Shown here: positions 1 through 28,633 of the stretch, one piece after another
Layout: every line of letters begins with the position of its first letter
Numbering within the stretch: the first letter of the stretch is position 1
Assembly (NCBI GenBank): GCA_964020155.1
Contig: OZ026557.1
Coordinates: 1,607,001 to 1,671,000, forward strand
Length of the DNA: 64,000 nucleotides
Direction of reading: 5' to 3'
Source of the DNA: Chondrilla cf. caribensis
Taxonomy: Eukaryota > Porifera > Demospongiae > Chondrillida > Chondrillidae
Translations under genes and position numbers: made by a program
The notes under the pieces: generated by a model
The model's input: only the letters and a program-made list of their open reading frames with translations
Databases searched by the model: none
Told to the model about the DNA's origin: nothing

Positions 1-110
1 TCCCACACACAGCAATGAACCTCACAGGTGTTTCAAATGACAGTATAGCTGTAAATGTCATCACTTCAGTTTGTTGTGGGTATGCTCTGTGCACGTGGCG
101 ACCTACTCAC

Positions 111-9558
<9,448 letters not shown>

Positions 9559-10945
9559 TTATCAGAGAACAAGCGAAGATGCTCTGTACAGGTCTACTAG
9601 TAGCCGAGACGTTGACGAAGTCCATAATGAAGCGGGAGCTATTGCATTCCGAGGGCACCCACGAGTGAGATGAGGGGGAGTCCCCTGAACAGAATTAAAA
9701 TGGCGGACTTTTCGATTTCCAGAAGCGATTAGAACATAGATACTCCATGATTAGAAAGAGGAATAATTGCGTAATATACTTCCTGGACTATTCCTCTTTC
9801 TAATGCCACGTTCGATTTCCCATCCCTCCGAAGCGCCGACCAATATTAAGGAATGGATGATAATCGATTTTGAATTAACAGCCGGCTGTGTACTTGGAAT
9901 GGAACGTGTGAATCAACATTTTCTGTCATTGACAGATACTCTACGAAGAAAGGCAACAACTGTTATTCAACGTACAACACCAGCAAGACTCATAAGCGAC
10001 ACACGTGAGAAAAACTAGTCCAAAGGTACGAACAACTATCGTTTGTCATTTGAGGATGTATTCGTACGTGTTCGGTCATAGTATAAGAATTTAACAGACT
10101 TTGATTCTCGAACATCCCTCATAGCACAGTGCAACTGGCTTAGTAAGAACCTGGGTTAGTACACACTCCTGGTTAGTAAGTACCTGGGTTAGTACATTCT
10201 CCTGGTTAGTGAGTACCTGGGTTAGTACATACTCCTGGTTAGTGAGTACCTGGGTTAGTACACATGCCTGGTTAGTGAGTACCTGGGTTAGTACATTCTC
10301 CTGGTTAGTGAGTACCTGGGTTAGTACATTCTCCTGGTTAGTGAGTACCTGGGTTAGTACATACTCCTGGTTAGTAAGTACCTGGGTTAGTACATACTCC
10401 TGGTTAGTGAGTACCTGGGTTAGTACACATGCCTGGTTAGTGAGTACCTGGGTTAGTACATTCTTCTGGTTAGTGAGTACCTGGGTTAGTCCACACTCCT
10501 GGTTAGTACATACTCCTGGTTAGTGAGTACACTCCACTCAGTCCCTAGCTCATGTACACTATATCAACTACTACTGATAGCAACTTTACCTCTGATAACA
10601 GGATACTTACCAAGTACACTAGACTGTGTGTGTGTACTCATCTATGGCAAATTGAGACTATAGGGGGAATTTAGAAAGGCCTGTTCTAAAGTAAAACTGG
10701 TGGGACTATACAGAAGGATTAAACTCCAATAAACTCTGTCTTTGGTCCTCATGAGGTCATTGACTGTTTTTGAAATGCTTATGCATGCGTGCTTTTACAA
10801 TTATAAGCTGTGGTAGTTGCATTCGTAGTGGATGTACTAGTCTTATTGGTCCTCTACAGCACTTAGTCTTAGTAAAACTAGAATATCAATGTGTGCTTGT
10901 GTGTGTGTGTTTAATGTTAACCTGTAACATCCGCTGTTGTACAGA
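9559..10945. other. Divergent intergenic region between TRP and PTB-SH2 genes
   Basis: No gene is recognised. It must hold the two divergent promoters (TRP to the left, adaptor to the right). It contains a short hairpin: ATTAGAAAGAGGAATA at 9750-9765 with its exact inverse at 9789-9804. It also holds the 33-bp minisatellite listed separately. I could not place a convincing TATA box for either gene. Confidence 0.6.
10135..10530. repeat. 33-bp minisatellite upstream of the PTB-SH2 gene
   Basis: About 12 tandem units of 33 bases (core GGTTAGTGAGTACCTGGGTT). Because 33 is divisible by 3, the array stays open and translates into an 11-residue repeat (VSTWVSTYSWL). The protein has no start context or flanking coding signal, so I read it as a DNA repeat. 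Confidence 0.9.
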
Positions 10946-11289
10946 ATGGAGGAAGTGGAATGCAGTGTTAGTCCTTCAGTCTCCGACGATCATGTCCGAG
11001 AGGGATTTCACGATTATGATGAAGTTGTGGGGATTACCACTGACTGTGGTAGTACAAGTGGAATGAGTGGACCATTTGGTTATTGTGATTTTGATGAGAA
11101 CGGTGATTACATTACTTTGAAGAAAGAGCCAGTTGTGGAGAAGGAAGTTATTTGTAAGAGAGCAAAGGTAGGCTTGTGTGTGTGTTGTGTGTGTGTGTGT
11201 GTGTGTACGTGTGTACGTGTGTGTGTACGTGTGTGTGTGTGTCCACATGTGTACATGTGTGTACATACATGCGTGCGTGCATGTGTGTG

Positions 11290-11361
<72 letters not shown>

Positions 11362-14300
11362 GCTAATACTTTGTTTCCCTTACTTAGTATATTGGGAAGT
11401 TTCCTGTGATTAGCAGTTTGGGTGAAGCTTCTGAAAGCCACATTTCAGCAGCTGTTTCCAAAGGCACTGCGGGCATACTTAATGAGGTGTCTATGCCATC
11501 CTGTCAGTCAGTGAGCGTGTTTATGGACAAGGAAGCCATAGAAATGACATCCGTGGAAAACAATGTCAGTCAGCACATGTGTGCATATGTACATACATAT
11601 GTATGTATAATAATGTATATTAACTTCACATATGCTCTTATAATGTGTATGTTCAGTTTTTGCAAGGCGAAACTGTTTTGCAGTTTCCACAATTCTGCAC
11701 CTTTTCTCTGTATGGTGACACCTTTCAGCTTTCAGCTCTGTTTATGTGAGCAATAAGAAACAAAGTTCCTCATAGTTATGGTGGAACCCGTACTGAAGAC
11801 CACCTGTCCCAAAAGACCACTCTTGCACTGCCTGTGTAATACATGATCCAGAGCACACCATTGAACCTTTTGACAAAGACCACTTGTCTGTAATATAGCA
11901 ATGGTACACATGCACCTCTGCTCCTAGATTTGTGTGTACATGTGTACTTTGATATCTTTTGTCATGTATACATTAATTGTATTCTGATGTTCTGTGAAGT
12001 TTTGGGAGTATAATGGAGAAAATTCACATGTAAAGTACTTACCACAGTATACATGTGTACGTATGTGCCTTTGTTCCTGCACACGGGTGTACGTACGTAT
12101 GTATGTACTATTGATTTCTACGCACCTATTCACACCTGTGTGTGTACGTACATGTATACTGTAGGCTACTGTTTTGCGAATTGAGACCAGAAGAATCGTA
12201 TGTGTCAAACCAGAACCCGGACATGCTGTGGTGTGCATCTGCACCCAGCAACCAGGTTCAAAGGATGTTGAAGCGCACATCTTCAAAGTGACTTCTCCAC
12301 ATGAGGTTTGTGTCTCCCCACACAGTGAATGTAATGTTTGTATGTGCAGTACAGTATATTCTGTATACAAAGTCCACATTCCAACATATGTGACCACTAT
12401 AACCTACAGTGTAGGTGGTAGTGATCACATACGTACGTTGTAGTACACCATTGATTTGTCAGCTCAAATGTATTTAGTACAGTGAATTCTCATTACTCAA
12501 CCTCTGCTTTATCCGCAACCATTTCCCAGTACCAATGTAATGTACAAGTACTAATGAATATCCAGTTAATCCTCCAAGTTCATTAATCCACCATTTTTTG
12601 TCAATGATCTGAGGTGGATTAACAAGTATTTCCTGTGCAGTACTCCACCTCTGTATCAATCAACCTATCCTAAGTGACCACTACAGCTACACCATCCACT
12701 TGCCAATTCAAGTGCATTCATTGCTATATGTGTATACCTCTATGACAACACCTCTCCCACACAGTACATACATAAGTGATCACCTTTCTAACCATTGTTC
12801 ACAAATCAATATTCCTGTATACGTACATCCGTATAAAGCCAACTTGTCTACAAGGCTACTTTTCTTATCTCTGTTTTATACCATCCAGGCAAAAAGGATT
12901 GGCAATTTGCTTGAAAGTCGATGTGTAGCAAAAGAGAAATCACACATTCTGTCAGCTGATTCCCCACCCCGTTCTGCTTCAGATCCCTGCACCAAATCAT
13001 ACGGTCCAGAATCAGCTTCACCTGATGTCCACTTCTCATTACACCGTCAGACAGATACCATCTCCTCCTTCTCTGAGAGCAGACCTCCTCCCTTACCAGC
13101 TAGATCACACCCATTCCTCCGAAACAAAAGTAACACGTTTGTGACCAACCTCACTACCCCCCGTCAAGAACTGGATGAGAAGTCTACTCAACGAAGAAGG
13201 TTGAATTCTCTTCCAAGTTCCCGCAAACATGAATCTAACGAATATGGAGGGAACCAACAGACGTTGCTCAAGTCAAAGGCATCCACTTTGGGTCCTGCGA
13301 CCAGCCAAACACTTCCAGCAAAGATGTCCGTAGTGACTCCTCCTCCAATACCAACCCGGCAGACCTGCAGTGATGTGGAGACCAAGATATCCGTCTTGGA
13401 AGAGGAAATTGCCAAAATGCAAGATGAGGTACAATGTGTATATGTACATACGTATAATATGTTAGTGTATACTGTGTGTATATACTTCACGTACATAGGT
13501 ACGTACGTATGTACATATTATCCATCTGATTATTGAACAATTACCCACACTTGCCTATCTGCAGCAACCATTCGTTTGTACCTAGGCACAGTGGAAGCTA
13601 TGTATATGTATCTACTGTACATATTATTCTGCCATCTTCACAATCCAACATCGATCCTCCATAATCTACCCACAATCCCAGACACAATCAACTATGGAAA
13701 CTTCCTTAATCTGATAACATTTGTGAACCAACACGGTCTTAGTATCAAGCTTCCACTGTAATAATTATCGTATATACGTACGTATGTACGTACGTACTAT
13801 GTGTCTAATGTAATGCATATATGTGTCTATAAATATATGAAGTATATTGCAAAAGTTTTGAGAAAATACTTGTGTGAATACTTGTGCACATTACTTATTC
13901 GTCTGTTTTAAAGGCTATTTCTTATAATTTCAGCTATTTAGAGACAAGAACATCCTCTCTTCTGCCTCAAAGAGCCAACGAATGAAGGAAGAGGACCTAG
14001 CGGTGATGAAGGTGAAGCTCCTGGCCAAACAGAAGAGCTTGCAGTGCAAGAAGGACTCCCTCTATCGGTACCAGGACCTCCTCAAGGCCACTATTGCCAC
14101 TAGTCCAGACCTTGCTTCGGTGAAGGAATGTTATGGTAAAGACTGGTTCAAACCAGACTGGAACAGGTACATGTCACTGTACAATACATGCACATGCATA
14201 CTAGCACTCACTCATGGTATGCATGTACACATAGACATTTGTTTGTATCCTTTTTGCTTGGGTACGTACATTTATCGAGAGAAACTGTGCTCATATGCGT

Positions 14301-15450
14301 ATGTACGTACATGTGTAAGTAATTCATGCATACTTCCCTTGATACATATGTGCACCGTAGCTAATTGGGGTCATTTGTTCAGGTCTCACCCTCAAAAATC
14401 AATAATTATTAGACACGATATCCACTGCAGCACACTTAATGAGAACGTACGTATATCTACTACTCATGTACTTAGCACTTTCTTATTCATGTAAAGCATG
14501 TCTTTATACATGTTGTTTTATTTACTCTGTGTACTTGATGTGCATGTTATCACGTACATACATACGTGGGAACATTGAAATCTCCATCCTTATGGATGAC
14601 GTACATACGTATGTATTATATCTAAGTACATGTCTATGTACGAGGGTTTACACATTTATCTGCATCTGTAATGGCTTGTGTGTTTGAAGTCAGGTTCCAG
14701 AAAAAGATGTCTTGTCTGTGAATAATCTACGTATTTTTTGTATATTTTGATGCAGGAAATCAGTTGAAAAAGCTTTATCTGGCCAGCCCACAGGGTCTTT
14801 CTTCATACGCGAGAGCAGTAAGCAGAATAGTTTTGCCCTATCAGTGAAGGACACTAAGGGAGCTGTTGTCCACCATCTGATCATGAAATGTGATAATCAG
14901 TATCATATCAAGGTGTGTATTTCTGTACATTTTTTTTCTTTGTCTGTCTCTGTGTGCATGTGTATGTACGTGTGTCCGTGCGTGTGTGTGCATGCGTGCA
15001 TGTGCGTACGTATGTGTGTGTGCATGTGTATGTGTAGTTGCTTTACTACTATACTGATCTTGGTGTGCATTTGTGTTTTTGCTCTATAAATAAATGGCAA
15101 TTACATTTCAGCTCAATGAGTTGTGAGGTCAACTTAAGTTCTGTACACTTTTAGGTCTGTCTATCTTTTAATCAACTTTCCATAATAAGTATGTACATTG
15201 TGTACATATTATTGTACATCCTGTGCATTGTGTATAGATTTTTGTACAAAATGTATGTATTATGCAAGTTGTACTTACTTAGGGAGCTGAACATGCCAAG
15301 TACACAAAACTCATCAATCTCATTTTCCACCTGATGAACAAGAAGGAGGTTCTGCCCTGTTTGCTGTATCTTGATGCGCGCACAATCGTCGAGTCTCCTC
15401 TCGAAGAAGCGGAAGAGGAAGCAGAATATGTTGTCCCAGAATTCTGCTGA
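10946..15450 (+). CDS. PTB-SH2 domain signalling adaptor (SHC/SH2D5/tensin-like)
   Basis: Exons 10946-11167, 11388-11564, 12165-12305, 12889-13428, 13934-14166, 14756-14912 and 15283-15450 have GT/AG borders. They join without a frame break into 545 residues. The N-terminus carries tyrosine motifs (DYDEVV, DYITL). A PTB domain spans roughly 75-195, opening with YIGKFPV. A Ser/Pro-rich linker (about 200-340) has SH3-type ligands (RPPPLPAR near 245, PPPIPTR). A coiled coil covers about 340-425. A C-terminal SH2 (about 430-525) opens with DWFKPDWNR and carries the phosphotyrosine-binding arginine in FFIRES. Likely role: cytoplasmic scaffold linking phosphotyrosine proteins (receptor tails through PTB, kinase substrates through SH2) to SH3 partners. 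The PTB-then-SH2 order matches SHC and SH2D5. The SH2 start (W-F-K-P-D) resembles tensin, whose order is reversed. Orthology is unresolved. The start is the ATG at 10946; an upstream non-coding exon is possible because TTGTACAG precedes it. Confidence 0.88.
11176..11355. repeat. (TG)n microsatellite after PTB-SH2 exon 1 donor
   Basis: TG run with interruptions, starting 8-10 nt after the exon 1 donor (11168). It is UG in the transcript. Confidence 0.9.
12478..12642. mobile_element. MITE family 1, copy 3
   Basis: It starts TACAGTGAATTCTCATTACT, has a T-rich middle, and ends with a degenerate inverted terminus. It lies in intron 3 of the PTB-SH2 gene. Confidence 0.65.
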
Positions 15451-15977
15451 CCACACCAACCAGCAGTGTGCACTTAGTCTATAGTAATGATCACTTTCGT
15501 TAGTCATTTTTATCACGTGTGCATTATAAGAGTAGAATGATGATGTACTGTGTGTAGTGAAGCATGTGCACTTATTATCTGGTATTGCCGGCTCAGATCA
15601 AACAACTCCTCTTCTTTTCACATCCACAACAGGGTGGTGATTTCATATGCAACAAAAATTATTGCATTACTAATATAGTAATAAGGTAATGGATCCGAGT
15701 CTATACAAGGTTAAAGGGTTAAATTCGTCCCGAGCTGGGCTATATGCATATGTAGCAGCCTGGCATGGGTTGAAGAAGTAGCTGACAGAACTTGTGTGTG
15801 TGTGTGTATGCATGTGTTTGTGTGTGTGCACGTGTTTGTGTGCAGCGCGTGTCACTAGACTATCTACGGTGTCGCATGTATAAACGTAGATACAGACTAT
15901 AGGCTAAAAGGGGGATTCCCCAGGGAATTCACGTGCTAATGTGACGTATTGTGATTGCGTGTCATGCACACACTAAA
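15451..15977. other. Short intergenic gap, PTB-SH2 to NEURL4-like
   Basis: 527 bp between the stop of the adaptor and the ATG of the next gene on the same strand. It must hold the adaptor 3' UTR and the next promoter. A short degenerate TG stretch lies at 15795-15842. I see no clear AATAAA or TATA element. Confidence 0.5.
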
Positions 15978-22785
<6,808 letters not shown>

Positions 22786-23869
22786 TATTTTCCAGCAGAA
22801 AATTTGGTTTATTATTATTTTTGGTTATTTGTGAATTTGTACTATTTGTGCTATTTTTTCTAGATCTATACTGAGTCTCATGCATTCTGTTATGTTATGC
22901 ATATAATTATATTTGTGATCATTGAAAAATTTGCTCCAAACTGATTATGTATTAATTTTATATTAACGGTTTGAAGACTAGTATGCATATATTTTAGAAT
23001 GCATTTTTCAAGAATGTAAGTGGCCATGTTTTGGAAAGGGGGTTGTTTAAATTTGCCACCTTTCAACGTAGCTCATGGCAGAGGGAGCATGTAAAGCTGA
23101 TATTTAGTCCATATCTAGGCTAGGAATGGAACAAAATATTCTGAAATCCTTTCAATATTCTATGCATGTAAAGTAACACGAGTTGGTCAAGATGGTGCTA
23201 TATGGGGTCAGATTATGGCCACAGCACCGGCCACACTTGACAAACTTTCAAAATAGATCTAGAGTTGAAACAACTCACGGCAGAGGGGGTCTGACAAGCT
23301 GATATTAATATTGGTTCAGACCTAGCCTAGGAAGGGAACTAATTGAATTGTGAAACACTCCCTATCTCTATACATGGCATATAAACCTATGTAGCTACAT
23401 ATATACAGTTGGAGGTGACAAATATCTCCAATGTATAATATAATATATATATATAATATGGGAGAATAATGCTAAGCACATTTCATTGTACCTCAAGACG
23501 GAAGGTGTGTATCAAGCTGCATAATATATGTTGTCCAATTAAACATGGCCTCGATTGAAAACTAATTTTTGAAACACTCTCCTTCATTTCCAATGTATGG
23601 GAGTGAATAGGGAGAATAATGATAATCACCGCTTAATGTAGCTCATGGCAGAGGTGACGTGTCATTGGAAGGTATATAGGAGAAATTTCGCTAAGCACCT
23701 TCTTGCATAACTCATGGGAGAGGGGGCATGTCAACATGATATTTTAAGGAGACCTAGCTATGGACTAATACTAAATTACAAAACAATTCTCATTTCCGTA
23801 CTTGGTCCCTAACCCATGCTATATCTGGAGGTGCTTAACATTTTTTTAAATGTACCCTGAATAAATATT
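22786..23869. other. Intergenic tail of NEURL4-like gene grading into satellite
   Basis: No gene is seen. The first ~240 bp are AT-rich and probably 3' UTR. From ~23030, diverged forward copies of the satellite found further right appear (GCTCATGGCAGAGG followed by CTGATATT). Confidence 0.6.
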
Positions 23870-25800
23870 AAACACCTCTGAATGTATCTTGGGTTCCGGC
23901 ACACCTATGGACCGAGGTGGAATTGGTTTCATGCGTTAGTTCACGTCCTCAGCTAGGTCTGGCTAAAATATCAAGGTGACACGCCTCCTCCCCAATGAGC
24001 CATACAAAAGGTGCTTAGCATTTCTCTCCTATACTCTCCCATGCATTGAAAAATAATAAGCACCTACGAATGTAGCTGGGGTTATGGGTTAGCTACTGAG
24101 ATGGGAATTGCTTCATGAAATAATTCACGTCCCAAGCTAGGTCTGTCTAAAATATCAAGTTGACACGCCCCCTCCCCCATGAGCAATGCAAAAATGTGCT
24201 TAGTGTCCTATACTCTCCCATACATTGCAAAAATGTTAAGCACCTCCGAATGTAGCTGGGGTTATAGGTAACCTATTCAGGTTGGAATTGTTTCATAAGT
24301 TAGTTCACATCCCCAGCTAGGTTTTGCTAAAATATCAAGTTCACATGCCCCATTCCCCATGAGCTATGCAAAAAGGAGTTTAGCGTCCAGACTCCACATT
24401 GAAAAATATTAAGCACCTTCAAATGTAGCTGGGGTTCCAGGCCACCAATTGAGGTGGGAATTGTTTCATAAGTTAGTTCACATCCCCAACTAGGTCTGTC
24501 TAAAGTAGTTGTGGCGAAAATTTGTCCATAGCACCACCTTGAATAACAAGGTTACAAAGCACACAAAGATAAGGGAAGTGTTTCATAACTTAGTTCACAT
24601 CCTCAGCTAGATGTGTTGAAAATATCAGGGTGACATGCCCCCTCGCCCACGAGCTATGCAAGGTGGTGCTGAATATTCTCCCATACATTGACTATGGTGC
24701 TATGGGATTGGCCAAAATTTGTCCATAGCACCACCTTGAATAACAAGGTTACAAAGCACACAAAGATATGGGTAGTGTTTCATAACTTAGTTCACATCCC
24801 CAGCTAGATGTGTCGAAAATTTCAGGGTGACATGCCCCCTCTCCCACGAGCTATGCAAGGTGGTGCTAAGTGCTTTTTCCCTATTCTCCCCCATTCATTG
24901 ACTGTGATGCTATGGCCAGAATTTGACCATAGCACCATCTTGAATAACAAGGGTTAAAAATCACACAAAGATATGGATATGTCAAAAATATCAGGGTGAC
25001 ACGTCCCCTCTCCGATGAGTTATGCAAGAGGGTGCTGTGTTTTTTTAAATATCTTCCCCTTGCATCATAAAGGGCTGCACTCTACTGGAACTAGTACTGT
25101 CCTTCTGATAATAAAATTGATGTGTTTTGTCGTGGATCAAAAATTCTCCCAGGTATCCCATGTCACACATATAATATTGCATATACTTTTGTATATACAT
25201 TCAAATGTAAGTGTAATATGCATTTTGGTGATCACTCATGTAATTTCACATTCCGTTGGTGATCACCAAGGGCTGCCCAGTGTCCATGCCAAACTCACCA
25301 ACACAATTTCGGATGCATCACACCATCTGGAGTGTGCTATAGGCCTCATGGTGACAAGCATAAAAATGTCAATTTTTTTCCTTGTCACCACAGCCTCTCC
25401 TATGTGTACATGATGCATCATAGCTCAAATACGGATGCACAGACACACTCCTGGAACTAGTACGGTCCTTCTGATAACAAAAATGTCGCGTTTTGTCCTG
25501 GATCAAAAATTCTCCCAGGGATCCATATGACACATATAATATTGCATATACTTTTGTATGTACATTTAAATATAAGTGCAATATGCATTGTGGTGATCAC
25601 TCTGGTAATGTCACATTCCATTGGTGGTCACCAAGGGCTGCCCAGTGTCCATGCCAAACTCACCAGCATATTTTCGGATGCATACACACTGTCCTTAGTG
25701 TAAGCTCAGGGAAATTCATGGTTTTAAGTTATTTTATGTCCCCAGCTAGGTCTGTCTAAATATTAAATTGACACGCCCCCTCCCCTTGAGCAATGTAAAA
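23870..25800 (-). repeat. ~180-190 bp satellite, reverse-orientation half
   Basis: Tandem diverged units, reverse complement of the 25.81-27.29 kb array. Landmarks: CACCTCCGAATGTAGCTGG, TAGTTCACGTCCCCAGCTAG, ACACGCCCCCTCCCCCATGA. Within it, 24515-24780 repeats a different segment (CATAGCACCACCTTGAATAA), and 25079-25327 is directly repeated at 25448-25690. The block is non-coding. Confidence 0.85.
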
Positions 25801-25809
25801 AAGTGTCAA

Positions 25810-27293
25810 AGCTCATGGAAGAGGGGACATATCAACATGATATTTTAGACAGATCTGACCGGGGACGTGAGCTAACTTGTGAAACAATATTAATTCCTAT
25901 CCAATATTATTCAATGTATGGGAGAGTATAGGAGAGAAAACACTAAGCACCTTTTTGCATAGCTCCTGGGGTAGGGGGCATGTCAACTTGATAAACCCAC
26001 GTAACAGGGAACATGAACTAACTTATGAAGCCATCCCTATGCCATCAAATGTTAGTTCTTGTCCCTCAATTGGTAGCCTGTAACCCCAGCTACATTCGGA
26101 GGTGCTTAATAATTTTTCAATGTATGGGAAAGTATAGGATGCTAACAACCTTTTGTGTAGCTCATGTGGGAGAAGGTGTGTCAACTTAATATTATGGTCA
26201 TTCTTAGCTGGGGACGTGAACTAACTCATTAAACCATTCCCACCTCAATAGGTGGCCCATAACCCCAGCTACATTTGGAGGTGCATATTATAATGAATAT
26301 TTTTCAATATATGAGAGAGTATGGGACCCTAAGCACCTTTTGCATAGAACATGGAGGAGGGAGCATGTCAACTTGAAGTTGTAAACAGATTTAGCTGGGG
26401 ATGTTAACTAACTCATGAAACCATTCCCACTTCAATAGGTGACCCGTAACCCAAGCTACATTCGGAGGTGCTTAATATTGTTTCTATGTATGGGAGAATA
26501 TGGAAAGCTAAGCACTTTTTGCATAGCTCATTGAGAAGGGGGTGTGTCAACGTGATATTTTAGACAAACCTAGCTGAGGACATCAACTAACTCATGAAAC
26601 CATTCCCACCTCAATAGGTGACCCGTAACTCCAGCTACATTTGGAGGTGTTTAATATATTTTTAATGTATGGGAGAACATGGGAGGGAAAATGTTAAGCA
26701 CCTTTTCGCATATAGCTCATTGAAGAGGAGGCGTGTCGACCAACTTGATATTTCAGATATACCCAGCTGGGGACAAGAACTAACATTTGAAACAATTCCC
26801 ATCCCCGTATTTAACCCATATCTCCAGCTACATTCGGAAGTGCTTAATATTTTTTTTTAATGTATGGGAGGGTACATACGTATAGGGGTGATATCCTAGG
26901 CACCTTTTTGTATAGCTCATGGGGAGGCAGCATGTTGGCTGATATTTTAGACAGGTCTAGCTAACTTGTGAAATAATCTCCATCCTGAAAGGTGGCTCTT
27001 AACCACAACTACATTCGGAGGTGCTTAATATTTTCTAATGTATGGGAGAGTATAGGGGAGAAAATGCTGAGCACCTTTTTGTAAAGATCATGGAGTAGGG
27101 GGCATGTCAATATGATATTCTAGGGAGTCCTAGCTGCTGGGGATGTGAACTAACTATTCCCATCTCAATAGGTGGTCCATAACCCCAGCTAGATTTGGAG
27201 GTGCTCAATATTTTTTCAATGTATACGTATGAGAGAATATAGGGGAGATAGCGCTTTTCGTACATGGCATGTCAAGTTGATATTTTAGCCAGG
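25810..27293 (+). repeat. ~180-190 bp satellite, forward-orientation half
   Basis: At least seven units. The landmark GGAGGTGCTTAATAT recurs near 26098, 26275, 26463, 26641, 26826, 27015 and 27195, about 177-189 bp apart. Each unit also carries AGCTCATGGG..AGGGGGC..GTCAAC..GATATTTTAGACAG. With 23870-25800 it forms a ~3.4 kb imperfect inverted array. No coding potential is seen. Confidence 0.9.
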
Positions 27294-27670
27294 TCATAAC
27301 GGCTACAGGAAGGTGTACATGCATCACCATTCATGTATTATATATGACGGATCACATACATATGGACGCTGGATAGGGTTTTACACATTACATATTACAT
27401 GTGCACCAAAATAATAGGACATTGTGTTTAATACATGTATTATTGTAAAATTTAATGTTATGGTTTATTTGTTTACTCATGTGCACTGTTCATTTATTTC
27501 TAACAATTATTATCCATCATTATTTGTTCTAATCAAACATAAAACGTATTAGGTGTACACTGAATGGTTATGGGTTTAGTACATTATGGTTAATAATGCC
27601 AGTTGCTCAATATAATATAACAATATAAACCACGTCATATTATACATGATGGATGTGTACAGAGATCTGA
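27294..27670. other. 3' flank of FReD gene A
   Basis: Non-coding. It opens with CATAACGGCTACAGGAAGGT, which is also found at the end of the second satellite array (~31540). On the minus strand there are AATAAA-type signals near 27465, roughly 200 bp past the stop. The flank is shared with gene B. Confidence 0.6.
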
Positions 27671-28633
27671 TTATCCAGGAGCTCTGACCTTCATCTCAGT
27701 GAACTTAAGAGAGTAATTATAGCCCTTCCAAGTATACCAGTTCACACCGTCAGCGAAGGAATTGTGACTCCCACCATGATACAGGCCGTTTAGGTTGGAA
27801 TGGTGGCAGGCATTGTACCACCACGCTCCTTTGAATCGTTCGGCACAATTTTGGCCGGAATTATCATTATCAACATCATATGTTGAAAAAGCTTGATTGA
27901 TTTGTTGGGATGTTGCCAAACTGTCACCGCCATTTCCTGTAAATCCGCTGATTGTCAGTGTATAATTAGTGCATGCATCCGACACTTCAAATGAGCTGTA
28001 TTTAGCGTATGCTGTTTCTCCTTCCCAATCCGCCATGTCAACACGAAGTTCTGTATATCCTCCATTAGTCAGTCTACGTATATACTCCAGCCCAAGCCAG
28101 AATTCATTGGAGAGGTTCCCAAAGCCGTTAGCGTATGTGACCCAGTTCCTGTAGAAGCTCACACTTCCATCTTGTCTCCTCTGAAAGACGATCCATCCTC
28201 CTCCATCGGTGTCCATGTCGCAATAAACATCGAACGGCGGAAAAGAGTCTGGTTTAATAGTGTAGACACCCGATTGAGTGTAGCTGTTGTTGAGAGCATC
28301 ACTACAGTCTCGAAATACTGGGATCGTCGGTTCTTCGGACTTATTAAGCGCGGAGGCTACTTCTTCCCTTACGATAGTGATCAGTCTCTCAGAGATGACG
28401 TCGTCGATTATGCTTTGTCTCAGTTTCAGATAATCTTCGTATGAAAGCGTTCCTTGAGAGCAATCCTTACCGTCTCGACCGTCCTTACCGTTCTGCCCAT
28501 CACGTCCGTCACGTCCCGGAGGTCCTGGTACAGGCGGGTACGCAGCCGATGGGCAAGTATTTTCAGCTACGAGTCCTTCTGCAATCACAAGTAGAATCAG
28601 AAAGCTCCAGAGAGTGCTAGTGGCAAAGGTCAT
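27671..28633 (-). CDS. Collagen-FReD secreted lectin (ficolin-like), gene A
   Basis: Single exon, 320 residues from the ATG at 28633. That start is chosen because all paralogues begin M-x-x-x-x-S/N-T-L-W-S/N-F there; an in-frame ATG 27 codons upstream is unlikely. Order: signal peptide (1-23), seven Gly-X-Y triplets (37-57), a short coiled-coil stalk (about 62-98) and a fibrinogen-related domain (106-320). The FReD shows [33 protein letters not shown] and [15 protein letters not shown]. The acidic loop DVDNDNSGQNC sits where ficolins and tachylectins hold calcium next to the ligand pocket. N-glycosylation sites NNSY and NLSN are present. Family role: secreted oligomeric pattern-recognition lectin binding acetylated sugars; that is inference here. 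It differs from gene B at about seven residues that I can count, so the pair is very young. Confidence 0.93.
   Translation of the reverse strand: MTFATSTLWSFLILLVIAEGLVAENTCPSAAYPPVPGPPGRDGRDGQNGKDGRDGKDCSQGTLSYEDYLKLRQSIIDDVISERLITIVREEVASALNKSEEPTIPVFRDCSDALNNSYTQSGVYTIKPDSFPPFDVYCDMDTDGGGWIVFQRRQDGSVSFYRNWVTYANGFGNLSNEFWLGLEYIRRLTNGGYTELRVDMADWEGETAYAKYSSFEVSDACTNYTLTISGFTGNGGDSLATSQQINQAFSTYDVDNDNSGQNCAERFKGAWWYNACHHSNLNGLYHGGSHNSFADGVNWYTWKGYNYSLKFTEMKVRAPG

Noticed and set aside
10209..10523. 104-residue protein with an 11-residue repeat
   Set aside because: It is the 33-bp minisatellite read in frame; no gene signals surround it.
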